The notes under the pieces are model-generated. The model had not been told where the DNA came from. It searched no databases and saw nothing but the letters and a program-made list of their open reading frames with translations. A stretch of 64,000 bases of DNA from Daphnia pulex (lineage: Eukaryota > Arthropoda > Branchiopoda > Diplostraca > Daphniidae): NCBI RefSeq assembly GCF_021134715.1, contig NC_060018.1, forward strand, positions 12,603,501 through 12,667,500, read 5' to 3'. The position numbers were made by a program, and so were the translations under genes. Below, piece after piece: positions 1 through 13,100 of this stretch. How positions within the stretch are numbered: the stretch's first letter is position 1; each line of letters starts with the position of its first letter.

Positions 1-782
1 GCGCTCGTATTAAAATCATTGACGGCCTGCAACGGGTTCGTCTACGTGATCGATAAAGTTCTCAATCCCAAAGATTTGATGCCGGAAAACGACGAGCTGG
101 AAATTTTCAGACGCTACGGTTTGACAACGATGAAAAGGATTTTTGACGCTGCTGGTTTCACACCAGTCAACATCTTTTGTGAGTGTTCAACATTTTACTT
201 TTTCGATCATATTATAATAATTCGTTATTCAAAGAAATAATAATGAAATAATTTTAAAAGAATTAAATTAAAATTAAATAAAAATGAATTAATAATAATA
301 AAATATCAAACTTTAACTTTTACTTTCAAATTCAAAATTATAATCATTTTTCATTTTGAAAAGACCGTCCTGAAACGATTTTTGCTCCGACCGATGCCGC
401 GTTCGCCGCTTTGCCACCGGGACTACTCGACGAATTATTGGCCGACAAGAAGAGGCTGTACACATTTGTCAAAACTCTCATCCTTTCCGGAAGTCAATAC
501 AGCCGAGGACTGGAGTGTGGGCCCGTTCTCACCACTTCTGGATTCACTGTCGAAGTGAAAGTAACTCCCGGTGAGTTGGAAATTTATTTTCCTACTTCTT
601 GTTATATAATAAATGAACACTAAATTATTTTCAATATTTTGTTCCAAGGTGGGTTCACGTTCGGTGGTGCCAATGTCATTATTCCCGACATAACAAATGT
701 CCAAGGTGTGATACACATTACTGATGCCGTTGTTTTGCCAGACACGGAATATCCTGCTGTCAACAAGAAATATTCTTATTAA
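1..782 (+). CDS. Fasciclin (FAS1) domain secreted protein, 3' part
   Basis: The last three exons of a FAS1-domain gene that begins before the window: 1-178, 364-570 and 649-782, stop at 780-782. The first exon gives the end of FAS1 domain 1 (ALVLKSLTACNGFVYVIDKV), the next opens domain 2 with the H1-like motif TIFAPTDAAFAALP. The final exon carries the H2-like stretch VQGVIHITDAVVLPD. The protein ends in KKYSY. FAS1 domains serve in extracellular adhesion, so this is probably a secreted matrix or cuticle-associated protein. An AATAAA lies at 863-868. The exons match the intact gene at 2452-3948 almost base for base, introns included, so this is a very recent tandem copy. The family assignment is firm; the biological role is unknown. 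Confidence 0.88.
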
Positions 783-1234
783 ATTATTTGATCAAAATCC
801 CAAATTATTCGACTGTTTTAATCACCTTTACGGCTCTACTCTGACTGTTTGACTGTTTTTGAAATAAAATAAAATTTTCAGCTGAATCATTTCTATTTTA
901 ATTCGAATAAAAAAGGCATCAGCCGATTACCCTATACATATGCAAGACATGTCAGCAGCGAATAAATTTAATAGTTCTTATTAAAAGTGCTCTGCAATTT
1001 TTAGAGCCAAATTTTTCAGTCCAGTGGAACGGAAAGGAGTTTGCTTCAACATTGACTATAAGGCACGCATTCTACGTTTGACATTTACATTTCACTTTAA
1101 ATATTACCGCAATAAAGACTGTTGGGGGGAAATCTAGGCGTAATACAATCAGTTTTACACAGGCTAATGGCATGTTTGGAAATAATTTAAAAAATCAATT
1201 GTGCCGGTAGTCATTTTAAAATTGAGAAAAGAAC

Positions 1235-1275
1235 TATAAAATGCAAAGAAATTCAAAATGAACTTATTCAGTTGG
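1235..1275 (+). promoter_or_regulatory. Core promoter of the FAS1 pseudogene (TATA + initiator)
   Basis: TATAAA at 1235-1240 is followed about 30 bp later by ATTCAGTTGG, an arthropod TCAGT initiator. The same pair stands at the same spacing before the intact copy at 2452, so this promoter looks unbroken although its gene is dead. Confidence 0.65.
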
Positions 1276-1298
1276 TCTCAAACATCAGAATGTCAAAG

Positions 1299-1925
1299 AT
1301 GAACAATACCTTCCTACTTGTCGTTGCTGTTGTACTTCTGGCAGCTGCAAATGTTTGAACATCAGGGCCATTCACCGCATTTGCTTCGACTGACGAGGCT
1401 TTTGATTCCATCGATCCCAACACTCTTAAAATCATTTCGGAAAATCCTAACTTGTTGAACGATATTCTTACCTATCACACTGTTGCCTTTGAGATCCCAC
1501 CCTCATTCCTGTCTGCCACCCAGCAGGTGTACCAACTCCCCACCGTCCAAGGATCGGCTCCCGTTCGAATCAACGTCTATCGGGAAAATGGAGCCATCAC
1601 CTTTGATCCCGGCTAGGTAAAAATATGAAATAAATTCAACATTTTTCCATCTCTTCAAAATGATCAAAAAGAGAGTACCATACACAAGGAATTTAATTTA
1701 ATGGAACTTTCTGACATCATCAGACTGTGACCGTCAACGGAACGCTCGTATTGAGTAAATTGAAAGCGTGCAACGGGTACGTCTACGTGATCGATAAAGT
1801 TCTCAATCCCTAAGATTTGATGCCGGAAAACGACCAGGTGGCAATTTTCGATCGATACGGTTTGACAACTTTCAAAAAGTTTTTTGACGTCCTCGGTGCT
1901 GTACCATCGGTCAAAATCTTTTGTG
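1299..1925 (+). pseudogene. Fasciclin-domain pseudogene
   Basis: A degenerate copy of the intact FAS1 gene at 2452-3948. The signal-peptide exon (MNNTFLLVVAVVLLAAANV) is recognisable but runs into TGA. The second exon and its introns are deleted, and the domain-1 exon follows directly after a leftover splice-acceptor CAG. Further breaks are GTC-AAG changed to GGC-TAG at the end of that exon (about 1613) and AAA changed to TAA inside VLNPKDLM (about 1811). The copy ends with the donor at 1922, and the domain-2 exons are missing; the next duplication unit starts there instead. This is a host gene copy, not a retrocopy, because the intron before the last exon remains. Confidence 0.85.
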
Positions 1926-2387
1926 AGTGTTAATTCAGAATCAAATCGATTACCGCTAAAAATTTTGAAGTTTTTTTCAAAAAGACTATTTCAATTTCTA
2001 TTTTAATCCGAATAAAATCCGAATAAAAAAGGCATTAACCGATTACCGTATACATATGCGAGGCTTGGCTGCAGCGAATAAATGTAATTTAGTCCTTATT
2101 GAAAGTGCTCTTCTGCAATTGTCAGCGCCAATGTTTCCAGTCCAGCAATAACTGTTGAATCGAAAGTATACTACTGTATATATACTAGAGGGGCTTGCGT
2201 AAACATCGACTATAAGCCACGCATTGTATGACATTAAAATTTTCACTCTAAATATTAGGCAATAATGACAGTTAGCAGCTAGCTAAATTTAGGCGCTATG
2301 CAATCACTATAACAGGCTAAAATGGGACATTTGGAAATATTTTAAATCAACCGCACTGGTGGTGTTATTTTTAAATCGAGACACGAC

Positions 2388-2425
2388 TATAAAAAGCAAA
2401 GAAATTCAACACGAATTCATTCAGT
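2388..2425 (+). promoter_or_regulatory. Core promoter of the intact FAS1 gene
   Basis: TATAAAAA at 2388-2395 and a TCAGT initiator at 2421-2425 lie 64 and 31 bp before the ATG at 2452. The spacing is that of a classic TATA-Inr promoter, typical of tissue-specific rather than housekeeping genes. Confidence 0.75.
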
Positions 2426-2451
2426 TGGTTCTAACCATCCGAACGTCGAAG

Positions 2452-3948
2452 ATGAATACCTTTCTACTTGCTGTTGCTGTTGTAGTTCTGGCTGCTGGTT
2501 CCACTTCGGGATCCACTCAATACTCTTCGTCCTACACGGTAAACAAAAAATTCAAAAATTTTAATCAATCATCTTCTAAGAAATATCGCTATATTAATTT
2601 CTAAAGGGGAACACTTGCCGTGACAATATTCCAGCCATTTTGAAGAAAAATGGATTGACACAGTTACTGGATCTGGTGACCAAAGCTGGCCTTGCAGACA
2701 CACTTTCCGGCCCAGGTAAATTTATTACAAAAATAATTCACAACCACATTATTCGTTTAAAAATTAAAATGATATAATAGGACCATTCACGGTATTTGCT
2801 CCGACTGACGAGGCTTTCGCTTATATCGACCCGAAAACTCTGAAAATCATTTTGGAAGATGTCAACTTGTTGAAGGATATTCTTTCCTATCACGTTGTTG
2901 CCTTTGAGATCCCACCCAGTTTCCTGTCTGCCATCCAGCTGGTTTACTTACTCCCCACTGTCCAAGGATCGGCTCCCGTTCGGATCAACGTCTACCGTGA
3001 AAAGGGAGCCATTACGTTCGATCCCGTCAAGGTAAAATATGAAATTCAACATTTTTCCATCAAATCAAATCATCAAAATGATCAAAAACTGAATTTGTGT
3101 TATTTTTTTTGAAATCATCAGACTGTGACCGTCAACGGAGCGCTCGTATTGAGAAAATTGAAAGCGTGCAACGGGTACGTCTACGTGATCGATAAGGTTC
3201 TCAATCCTAAAGATTTGATGCCGGAAAATGACGAGCTGGAAATTTTCAGACAGTACGGTTTGACAACTGTCAAAAAGATTTTCGACATTGTCGGTTTTAC
3301 ACCAGTCAACATCTTTTGTAAGTGTTATTACATTTTTCTTTTTCATTCAATTACACAATTACAATTTATTATAATAATTCTTTATTTAAAAAATAATAAT
3401 AAAATAATCAAAATAATCAAAAAAATAATATTACAAAATTTGAAATAAAATAAAAATGAAATAAAAATGAATTAATAAATTTTAACTTTTACATTCAAAT
3501 TACAATTTAAAATAATTTTTTATTTAAAAAAGACCGCCCGGAAACGATTTTTGCTCCGACCGATGCCGCGTTCGCCGCCCTGCCTGCGGGAGTTCTCGAC
3601 GAATTATTGGCCGACAAGAAGAGACTGTACACATTTATCAACACTCACATCCTTTCGGGAAATCAATACAGCCGAGGACTGGAGTGTGGGCCCGTTCTCG
3701 CCACTTCTGGATTCACTGTTGAAGTGAAAGTAACTCCCGGTGAGTTGGAAATTTATTTTCCTAGTTCGTCTTATATAATAAATGAATACTAAATTATTTT
3801 CAACATTTTGTTCGAAGGTGGTGTCACGTACGGTGGTGCCAATGTCGTTATTGCCGACATAACAAACGTGCAAGGTGTGATTCACATTATTGATGCCGTT
3901 ATTCTGCCAGACCTGGAATATCCTGCCGACAAGAAATATTCTTATTAA
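2452..3948 (+). CDS. Two-domain fasciclin (FAS1) secreted protein
   Basis: Six exons, 2452-2538, 2607-2715, 2781-3031, 3122-3317, 3533-3739 and 3818-3948, with GT-AG introns of 65-215 bp and continuous phase, give 326 aa. Residues 1-22 form a signal peptide (MNTFLLAVAVVVLAAGSTSG). FAS1 domain 1 (about 30-195) has TVFAPTDEAFA and ends with CNGYVYVIDKVLNP. Domain 2 (about 200-325) has TIFAPTDAAFAALP and VQGVIHIIDAVILPD. No GPI signal, membrane segment or EMI domain is seen, so it is shorter than periostin or TGFBI and best read as a small secreted FAS1 protein. The polyadenylation signal is AATAAA at 4026-4031. It is convergent with the related gene on the minus strand at 4517-5904. Confidence 0.92.
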
Positions 3949-4516
3949 AATTATTTGATGATCTATAAAATATCTCCGATTTGTTGCTGCTGGTATTTAA
4001 TGACCGCGTTCAATTCCGAACTTGAAATAAAACATTTATTTAGCTGATTCGTTAGTTGCTTATTTAGGTTGTGAATAGTCTCATTATTACACATATCCAC
4101 AGAGGATTATTCAAAACGGAATGAACTCGTCAAATTCAAATGCAAATAAAAAATAAAAAAAAAATCAATGGAACTTCCTCAACTCCTCAATTTGGATCTC
4201 TAAATTAATGTATTCATCCGATCGTCAAAATGAAACCCACACCAACAAGAATTCCATCGGCACGCATCGGCATAAACACGATTGATCGCAACAATAATAC
4301 GAACGTATTTCTGATGAGAATAAGAAAGGACGACAAACGCGTAGTCGTAAAAGAAATGAATCATCTGAATAGGCCTACTTTATTTTTGTCTTTTTAAATA
4401 TACATAGTTCATTCAGAGCGATATAGTGCTGAAGGTGTAAAATATTAAGAATAATAAACAATTCATATAATATCTTTTAATGAAGATATTTCCGGTCGGA
4501 AAACTCGGAGGAAATA

Positions 4517-5904
4517 TTATTCCAAATCTGGCAAAACACAGGCGTCAATGACGTGAATGACACCTTGAACATTTGTTATGTCGGGAATAAGGATATTGGC
4601 ACCACCGTACGTAATTTTCCCTGAAAGAATTTCAAAAAAATTAAATTTGACGTTGAAAAAGAAAATCACTTCACATTTTGCAACTCACCGTGAGATACTT
4701 GCACGTCGACGACTGCTCCAAAAGAGAGGATGGGACCAGTCTCGAGTCCTCGGCTGTAATGATACCCGGAGACGACGTGAGTGTTGATAAATGTCAACAG
4801 TTTCTTCTTATCAGCCAATAATTCGTCGAGGAATCCCGGTGGCAGGGCTGCGAATGCGGCGTCGGTAGGAGCAAACAACGTTTTCGGACCGACTTAATTT
4901 AATATAAAAACAAAATTAACTAAATTTAGCTTCCAGTGGTAGCCTATAATCGATTTAATTCTTAATTGATATATTACTCACAAAAGATGTTAACCGATTG
5001 TACAGCACCGAGGACGTCCAAAATCCTTTTGACCGTCGTCAAACCGTATCGATCGAAAATTTCCAGCTCGTCGTTTTCCGGCATCAAATCTGCGGGATTG
5101 AGAACCTTGTCGATCATGTAAATTAACCCGTTGCAAGCTTGCAATGATTTCAATGCCAGAGCTCCGTTGATGGTCACAGTCTGGTGAAAAACATTCAATT
5201 TTATTGGTGTAAGTCTTATATATTCGTCTAATATTTTAACCTTGACGGGATCGAATAAAGTGATGGCTCGTTCATTTTCCCGATAGACGTTGATCCGAAC
5301 GGGAGCCGATCCTTGGAGGGTGGGGAGTTGGTACACCTGCTGGATGGCAGACAGAAAAGCGGATGTGATCTCCAAGGGAGCAACGTGATAGGTAAGAATA
5401 TCCTTCAACAAGTTGACATCTTCCGCAGCATCAAAATTGTACAGGCTCATTGAAGCGAAAGCCTCGTCAGTCGGAGCGAATAAAGTAAACGGCCCTGATG
5501 TTTTAAAAACATTTTTAATGAATAATAGGTGGGTGTGGATTATTATTATTATTAGCTATGGCCTAATATAAATAATTAAATATACATATTTAATACCTGG
5601 TCCGGAAAGTGTTTCTACAAGGCCATCTTCTGATGTCAACAGCAGATCCGCCAATTTCGTCAGTCCATTTTCCCTCAATATTACTGCTGGAATAGTGTCA
5701 CCGCAATCGTAATTCTAAATAATTTAGATGATAATGCAATATTTCCGGCGGGGTTATTGATGATAATTTGATTTGAATTTTGGAATTGAATAATTTCTTA
5801 CATACCGTGAAGGACGAGGAGTGATGTCGATTGGACTCCAAAGTGTTGACAATAACAGCCAGCGATAATAGAAACGTATTAACAATAAGTAAAAAGGCCT
5901 TCAT
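4517..5904 (-). CDS. Two-domain fasciclin (FAS1) secreted protein, inverted paralogue
   Basis: Minus strand, six exons: 5904-5806, 5714-5597, 5494-5241, 5180-4982, 4892-4689 and 4620-4517, 325 aa. The exon number, phases and order match the + paralogue. It has an N-terminal signal peptide (MKAFLLIVNTFLLSLAVIV). FAS1 domain 1 has TLFAPTDEAFA and domain 2 has TLFAPTDAAFAALP. It differs by an insertion near MSLYNFDAAEDVN and a shorter C-terminus ending DLE, without the YPADKKYSY tail. It is clearly more diverged than the + copies, so this inversion is older than the tandem duplication at 1-4 kb. Likely secreted; target unknown. Confidence 0.9.
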
Positions 5905-5965
5905 GGTTCAACGTTTCGATGAATGGTGGAGACAGACTGATGAGTCCCTGCTTGAAATAGCTATG

Positions 5966-5973
5966 TTTTTATA
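5966..5973 (-). promoter_or_regulatory. TATA box of the minus-strand FAS1 gene
   Basis: Read on the minus strand, TATAAAAA stands 62 bp before the ATG at 5904. That is nearly the spacing found in the two + copies, so the promoter architecture is conserved across the family. Confidence 0.65.
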
Positions 5974-8900
5974 CAAGTTTTTTTTCTCAATTTAAAAATA
6001 ACCCGAAATATCCCCACCAACCGCGACTTAAATCTTTTTCCTAAAATGGCACTTGTGCGTATATTATTAGTGTGATTGCACACATCAGTTAAATTTAGCC
6101 ACACCGCTTATACTGCCGTTATATTGCGAAATGTTGGGGTCAAATGTATGCAAATGTCTCGTTTTACCCCAGCGGCTATTTCCATCACCATATATCGACA
6201 CCCGTGACAACGAGTTATTGGCTATATTTAGGTACGTTATATCTAACGAATAAGAGAATAGAAGTGGCTAATCAGTTATCACTTCATTCTTCAAAAGTCA
6301 TCGGGATCAACAGCGTCAACTCGGGTTACCTGTAAAACAAAAGCGCATGAGATGAAAAACAAACAGGAAAATCAATTAATCGATACACATTCAGACTTGC
6401 TGCTGGATAGAACCTTTTATCTAAATTCTTTTTTTATAATATCATGACGTCAACAAGGTTTATATACTTGCGCGAGACGATAGGCCAATAAGGCAGACCA
6501 TTTTGAATGATTCATTTGGGTCTCTTCACCTGGGACTTGATGTCGCTTCACTTTATTCTTCAGAGCGTGACGGCAAAATAAACTCGGGATATCCTACAGC
6601 ATCACGTTTCATCCGAAATGTTATTCACGCATAAAATTATTTATTCATGCACATGTACTGTCGCCTGCATGTGTATAGCCTACAGGTATAGGGTTATAAA
6701 CCACCAGTATTAAATATAAGAGCCAAGTTCCATGTACAGCACCTTTTGCCATTCCTCGGTCTATTAATCGTGAATGATGTTGTAAAAGACGCTCTTATTT
6801 CCAATGTCACTGTAGGCAGGAAACAAATCGGCCTAGACACATAAAATGAATTTCTGGTGTCATATCACAGAATAAGACGACAGGAAACATGCAAATTAGC
6901 CTGAAAAACCGACTGCGTTAATACGCGTTAATACAGGCGGTTTTATAGGAATATAATATGGCGACTTTCGCGAAGAACGCGTTAGAATTGCAATTATCGG
7001 GAAATTATTGAAATTATAAAGGTGAAATTAGTGCTGGATGATGGCATCAGGATATGCATGTTTTATTGGCTCGTTGGCTGGCTTATTTGATTTCCAGCAG
7101 CACTCTTTCATATTATCTCTTAGTATGTGTTTGTTTTCTTAGCTAAAAGGCCTATTTTAGTCGGATTTCCCACAGGAGGGAAACAGCATCAGGAACTTAC
7201 TCAATATAAGATCATCACGCGCGTCCGACGCGATATAATACACCAAACTCGACCAAACTCGGTCAAAAACGTTTCCGGCTAAATTTTTAATATCATTTCT
7301 TAGTATGTCAAGAATATTTCTGTTTAAATAATATCGTAGATAACCTATACACGTGTGAAACCTTTGGCAAACCCATTTATTCGTTATTCTTTGATATGAT
7401 ACGAATAATTTGAAAAACCCGCCTTTTGCCCATCTATTATTAACGCTAGCCATTTCTAGTACGTTGGGTTGTTTGCTGCTAGTCCTAGGATATATATTGC
7501 CTGAGGGTGATCTCTCTCTATTATACATATAGAGAATACATAATCTATCGAGTCTAGTGCGCCTTTCTGCGCTGAGTGGATAGGGACGTCTAGAAATGTT
7601 AGATCCATCTACGTGTCGGGCAAACGCAATGGCGAATATATCGAATTGATGCTCCGGATGTTGCTGTGCATCTGCCGATGTGTGATGCTGCATCAGACTC
7701 AATTCACAAACTCACTCACCTCTATTGCCTGGGGGTATTTGTTGCTATACACCCCACGCTCTTTTTCTTTCTTCTCTCTACAATGAAAGAATGATGATAT
7801 ATAGTCGCTTGATTTTTCTGCTGCTGGTAATCTTTCATATAACTTCTTCCTTTTATATTTATAGAGCACATGCACGAGCCAAAGGGAGAAAAGAAAGTCT
7901 TCTTCTGTCTTGAATGAGATAAACCGCTGTACTATTCCACTCTGTATTATATACAGTTGATATATAGAAGAACGTATATAGTAGTATATAGATATCGATC
8001 GTAAGTGCTGGGTATGTTACTACTACTACGTCACGAGAGATACTCTATATAAAAGTCTAAGAAATAACATCTGAGAGAGAGAGAAAAGGAGAAAATGTTG
8101 TAGATACGTTTATAATGGGATCTAGCCGCTAGCGTTAGGAGCCGAAACCCAGGAGTGATCTTAATAGGTCTGGAACATCAGACCCTCTCTCTCTACCCCG
8201 AGAAAACGTCAAGTGGGAATACAACCAGCAGAGACTCTATATTCCACTGGACGTATATCTAACTTCTATCAGGATCTGACTTTAAACGGGAGAGCCGGCT
8301 CCTGACGGGCACCACCAGGAGCATCACGTTCGTTGGGATAAGCTGCTGGAAGATGACACTCGATCTACGAGAGCTGGACGTTGATACTCCGTGATGGCTA
8401 AATCATATCAATGTATATTGGGCTGCTGAAGATGGCCGGGGATTCCTTCATTCTTCTCTTTTATTTGGATCTTATCTGCCAACGAGTTGACCTTTTTTCC
8501 ATCCCACGTGGACGACATTTATCTTTGATTGCTTCTCTCTACGCATCAGTTTTCTCTGCTGTCCGGAAGGAAGTGCTTTGCACACTATAGGAGCCAACAG
8601 TCGTGTATATAGGCCAATATATTTGGCGTATCAATAGTATAGTCTGTCGTCCACGCTGTCGGTTCTAAATAGTCACAGCCAACGAGCCAGCACCTCTGAA
8701 AAAACGCCGATGGAAAAACATTCAATGTCACAGGAGGCACAGTGGTCGCATATGTCACCGACTAGTAACGGCCCATTAACTGCGTGCAGATATACGAATG
8801 CCAGGTATATAGTCTCTATAACATCCGATACGCCAGTTGGCCAGGGATCCTACATATAAGGAAACAAATAAAAAGTCTTTTGGCTTTTATTTTATAGAAA

Positions 8901-9361
8901 CGCGCGGAATAGAATTGAAATTTCGCAACTTCCGGTCGCCATTAGGAGCCCAAGGAGGGGGGTGAATTCTCAACATCCGGGTAGACTTTTGGCTTTTAAC
9001 GTACGTGATGATGATGATTATACAATATATAAGAAGAGGATCGTGATGTATCTTGCTCCTGGATGTCTCTCCAATTTGGCTGAATGAGAGTTTCTTTGGC
9101 TAGGCGTTTCAGACAAAGATCAAGGAGCTGCACTCGGGCACGTGCATCAAATCAGAGGAAAAAAATGTAAAAAGTTTAAAAGTTTTTCTTTTCCGTTTTA
9201 TTGTATCACATCGAAGAACTGGTGCGCGGCTATTCCGCCGCATCAGAGCAGCACCGAACAATTTCAGGCGCTCCTTTTGGAAGGATGGCTCCTTGATATG
9301 GGCGGCAACTGCTGCGCAGAACCAGCACAGCACACACCTGGCTCCTCCTGGATATCTCGTC
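5974..9361. other. Intergenic region without a convincing gene
   Basis: No stretch shows a recognisable protein or clean exon chain. It holds a CRE palindrome TGACGTCA at 6445-6452 and a possible TATA box TATAAAAG at 8046-8053 followed by purine-rich GAGA repeats. Several TATATA-rich tracts also occur. It could hold distal control elements for the neuropeptide gene downstream, but nothing shows this directly. Confidence 0.5.
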
Positions 9362-9530
9362 TATAAAAGGAGAAGCGATCCCGGCACCCAGTCGGTTTCT
9401 TCCGCTAGTACGAAATTTCACAGCCAGCAGCACCAACAGACAACACGACGGGAACTGTACAGAAATAAAATATAACATCAAGGATTTCTCAGGAGGAACT
9501 TAATAATATTCGACAAAATCAAACGTTCAG
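9362..9530 (+). promoter_or_regulatory. TATA promoter and non-coding exon 1 of the IDLSRF-type prohormone
   Basis: TATAAAAG at 9362-9369 is followed 25-30 bp on by CCCAGTCGG, a plausible initiator near 9388. The transcript would run to AAACGTTCAG at 9530, where a strong donor (GTATGTGC) opens an intron before the coding exon at 10198. This separated leader exon is the usual layout of arthropod neuropeptide genes. Confidence 0.6.
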
Positions 9531-10197
9531 GTATGTGCCTATATAATACTTTTATATATAACATCAAAGGGCGGATCATTTATGTAATGTCGGACGAAAT
9601 CTATTTGAAAATTCAATTGTTTCCCTGTGCGTAGGCCTATATAGGCCTATACATTTCCAATATATAACCTTTCTTCAGATCCGATTTGAGCGATTCTTTT
9701 TCATTTGAAAGAAATATAAAAGAAAATCGGGGCTTTTGAATATTCAATACAAGTCCCGAATATATTATTGGGGAACACTTGAGTGCATAGGATTTATATT
9801 GCCCCCGGGAACTTGAGGGTCTCCATTGTGTTATTCTACTTTGCTGACATCCTACAGAGAGAGGCCAATTGATGAGGTCTCCATTACCTTTTTTTTCGTT
9901 ATTTCCTCGTATATAATAAAAGAAAATAAACTTTTCCAACGTCGGCGCGGGGGTTATATTGTTTCCCATTTCGTTGAGAGCTAGAGAGAGAACTCCTGTC
10001 CATTTGAATAATATAAAAGAAACGATGCGCATTGATTTCCAATTGATGCTGTCGCAACATATACACGAACTTGCTGGTGAATCTCCATATAACATTTCGA
10101 TATGTACTCTGCTGACAGATATCACCGAAAACATATCAATTTGAAATTGATATCCGATTGAAGCTGCTGCCGTGCTGCTGTTATTATTATATCTAAA

Positions 10198-13100
10198 ATG
10201 GCTGCCAGTCCTATGATTACAAGCGAATCGACTTCTTCTTCTTCGTTGAGGAATCGACAACATTTCCTGGGACTTCGGCTGTCGGTCGCCGCCGTCCTGG
10301 TGATGACCACCTTGCTGATGGCCGGCTCCGGTGACGCTATCGACCTCATGAAATTGCTCGATCAGAAACAGCGCAGCTTTAAACGAGCCGGTAAGCCCCT
10401 CTGCTGCTGCTCCTATTTTATTATGCATGTCCGATGGTTTGTTTCAAATTGGATGGCCAGCAGTGTGCTCTGTTATTGCATAACATAAATAATAATAGCC
10501 GGCCACACCCAAAGGAATATAACTCGTAGGACTTTGTTTTTTGATAGTTTACGATTTGAACATGTATGTAGGCTACATTTTGTCGATTCAGCCGCCTATA
10601 ACATACTATGCACGCAATAGTATAGACGTTGGCTATATTTGTTTTATTACGCCAGCAGCATGCAGCACAGATCGAAAGTTTTTCAACACGAAGAGAGTTC
10701 AGCAGCGCAATCCGTTGTTGATTGCCGGTTGATTGATCTCTTTTATGTCGAGGTAGCGCTCTGATAGATTGCGTGAGCGATGAAATCTATGCAAGAAGGT
10801 CAGGTGGGCGCGTCCGCTCACGAATTTCTCGTAAAATAAATAGACATAGCAGCAGCAGCAGCAGCCGCCCGTGCTGAGTTTAGTTATAACATAACGACTC
10901 ACGCAATATCCTATATGCTGGACGACTGCGGCGCTCTTACCGTCTTCATATTCTTTCGTCTATTTGATAAACTCGACACAATTTACGAGCGACAGTCAAA
11001 TGAGTAGACTGTGCTGGGAGATAATGTATATAAAGATGGCGGCCATCGTTTAATGAATAGCCTATACTCTCAGAGTTAATTGAGTTGGTGCAATATCAGA
11101 GTTGATTAAATGTTTGATTACAAAAAGTTTATAGTACAGAGTTGACCTTTTGATATCTTTTCGCTGGAATCAAAAGCGGATTTATAGGTTTGATTGAGGT
11201 GAGATCATTTCGTCCGTATACATTGCAAATGCTATCAGTGACTAAGAAGTAAGATATTACGTGATAAGTATATAAGAAATACAATGTGCGTAGGCATTTG
11301 TGTGTCTATTATTGCCCAACTTTATATGTTGGCATGTTGGAAAACACCTACGCGTGTTATTATTCTTCTTTGTTAACTTTGATAACTGGTATCTATTGAC
11401 GACAGTAGAAAGTTATGGTGGGGACTTTGGGTCCGATTCTAATCAGCTGCAATCGGTTCCAAAACTGCTAATAACTTATGCAGAAGTCTATATAAAACAT
11501 ACGTACATGTAAAACATTTTTTCTAATTCATCGATCGACTTGCATAGAAAAACAAGTTTTTAAATTCTATCCGGGCGTGGTCGTGTTATATAAGCAGAAA
11601 AAGGAGAGAAATAATTTCACGTGTCGCTTATCCTAGCTGTCATCCATATATTTCCACGAAGAGGAAAACATTTTTTTCGTTTGACAGTACTCTTTTTCTT
11701 CGTGTTTTATTTTATGATTTGTATGTCTAATAACAATAACCGCGACGCCTTGAGGCGTTCACAATATCGACTAAACACCACGGAGCGACATAGAAAATTC
11801 TTTTTCAAACCTTCTGTATAGGCTTTTGATGGATCTAGCATGTCTAATAATCACAGCAGAGCAACTTGTGTGACAGTTTCAATGAATTTTCTTATTCCTT
11901 GGCCACTTTTTGACACCAACGTCGTCGCGTTCTTATATTCAAGCGCGGAAAATAATAAATGGCGCGTCGACTTTTGATCCCGGCTGTGTGCCATATTTAT
12001 CTTGTATATAAAGGTTACATGCACACACAAAGTTTTCCCGTATGTGCTAGCTGAATATAATATTAGGCTACATGTTTAGACACATATCTTGGCACTTTGT
12101 TGTTCTACTTAGTATAGGCAGGTGAAATATTATCAGGGGATTAATCGATATCAGATTTTAATCGAAAGTTTGTGTGGCTTTTTGTTTGGAAATTGAGACG
12201 TGATGTCTGAGACTAAAGTTCGTGACATTTTTGGCTATCGCGGCTGTGAAATTCGATTACGTTTTATAATATGTATGTATCCCATCACCCGCACCTGGGC
12301 GAGATCTCCAGGGACGAACGGGAATTACGTCATTTCAAAAACAAGGAAAATTCTCTTTTTTATTTGATAATATTCTATGCGTTCATCGAAATGTATCAAG
12401 GTTTTTTCCGGTTTTTTAAGATTGCAAAAGTTGGTCGACATAAAATTCGTGTGAAAATTTAACGAGTTTTTTGTTGTAACTTTTGAATTGATTTTGGGTT
12501 GGAATGATGACGCAGGTGAGCCGTGCCATCCGTACGAGCCGTTCAAATGCCCAGGCGACGGCGCTTGTATTTCCATCCAATATCTTTGCGACGGCGCTGC
12601 CGACTGTCCCGACGGGTATTAACACAATTTTGATCCAAATTTCATTCACCAAAAATGTGATTTTATTCTTGATTCAAATTGACAGATACGACGAAGATCT
12701 ACGCCTCTGCACTGCAGGTTAGTCGCCATCATTATTATTATTATTCATTGTTGGAGCGCCCGTCAAGAAAGTTGAAATGGACATTGGGCCGTGTCGGCAC
12801 GTCTGCCCATCACAGCACTTGGCGTATATAGATCACACAGACGCACTTAGTGGGAAAGAGTAGGCGTTGGCCAGTCAGCAGCTCGCAAAGTTTGTCTGAC
12901 TTGTCAACACAAATAAAACCAGGTTAACTAGAGAGAGAAAGGGCCAGCAGCAGGGGAATTGGCCTTTTGGTCTTTGACGCGCTGCTGGGTCGTTCGTGAC
13001 CGTTCGTGACTGGCCTCATCAAAATGAGTTGCGGGTATAAAGTTTGTGCGGTGGTGGTGAGGCGGAAGTTTAAAACTTGCGTAACCTACACGGAGTTGTA

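Larger units (their letters stand above)
885..2450 (+). repeat. Tandem duplication unit of the FAS1 cluster (885-1300 repeated at 1985-2450)
   Basis: The sequence after the first FAS1 gene (AATTCGAATAAAAAAGGCAT, then CCGATTACC, TATACATATG and GCAGCGAATAAA) returns near 1985-2100. The match continues through the TATA box and start region of the next copy. This shows the cluster grew by unequal exchange of a gene-plus-promoter unit. The copies differ by small indels and substitutions. Confidence 0.8.

Noticed and set aside
7157-7702. Open frame of 181 codons, minus strand
   Set aside because: No domain, no repeat of the pattern nearby and no exon context. In a 64-kb window about one random frame of this length is expected.
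9637-10428. Open frame of 263 codons on the minus strand across the first coding exon of the prohormone gene
   Set aside because: It is antisense to a clear signal-peptide exon and its leader intron, shows no family motif, and has no supporting splice or promoter signals. Length alone is notable, but coding is not supported.
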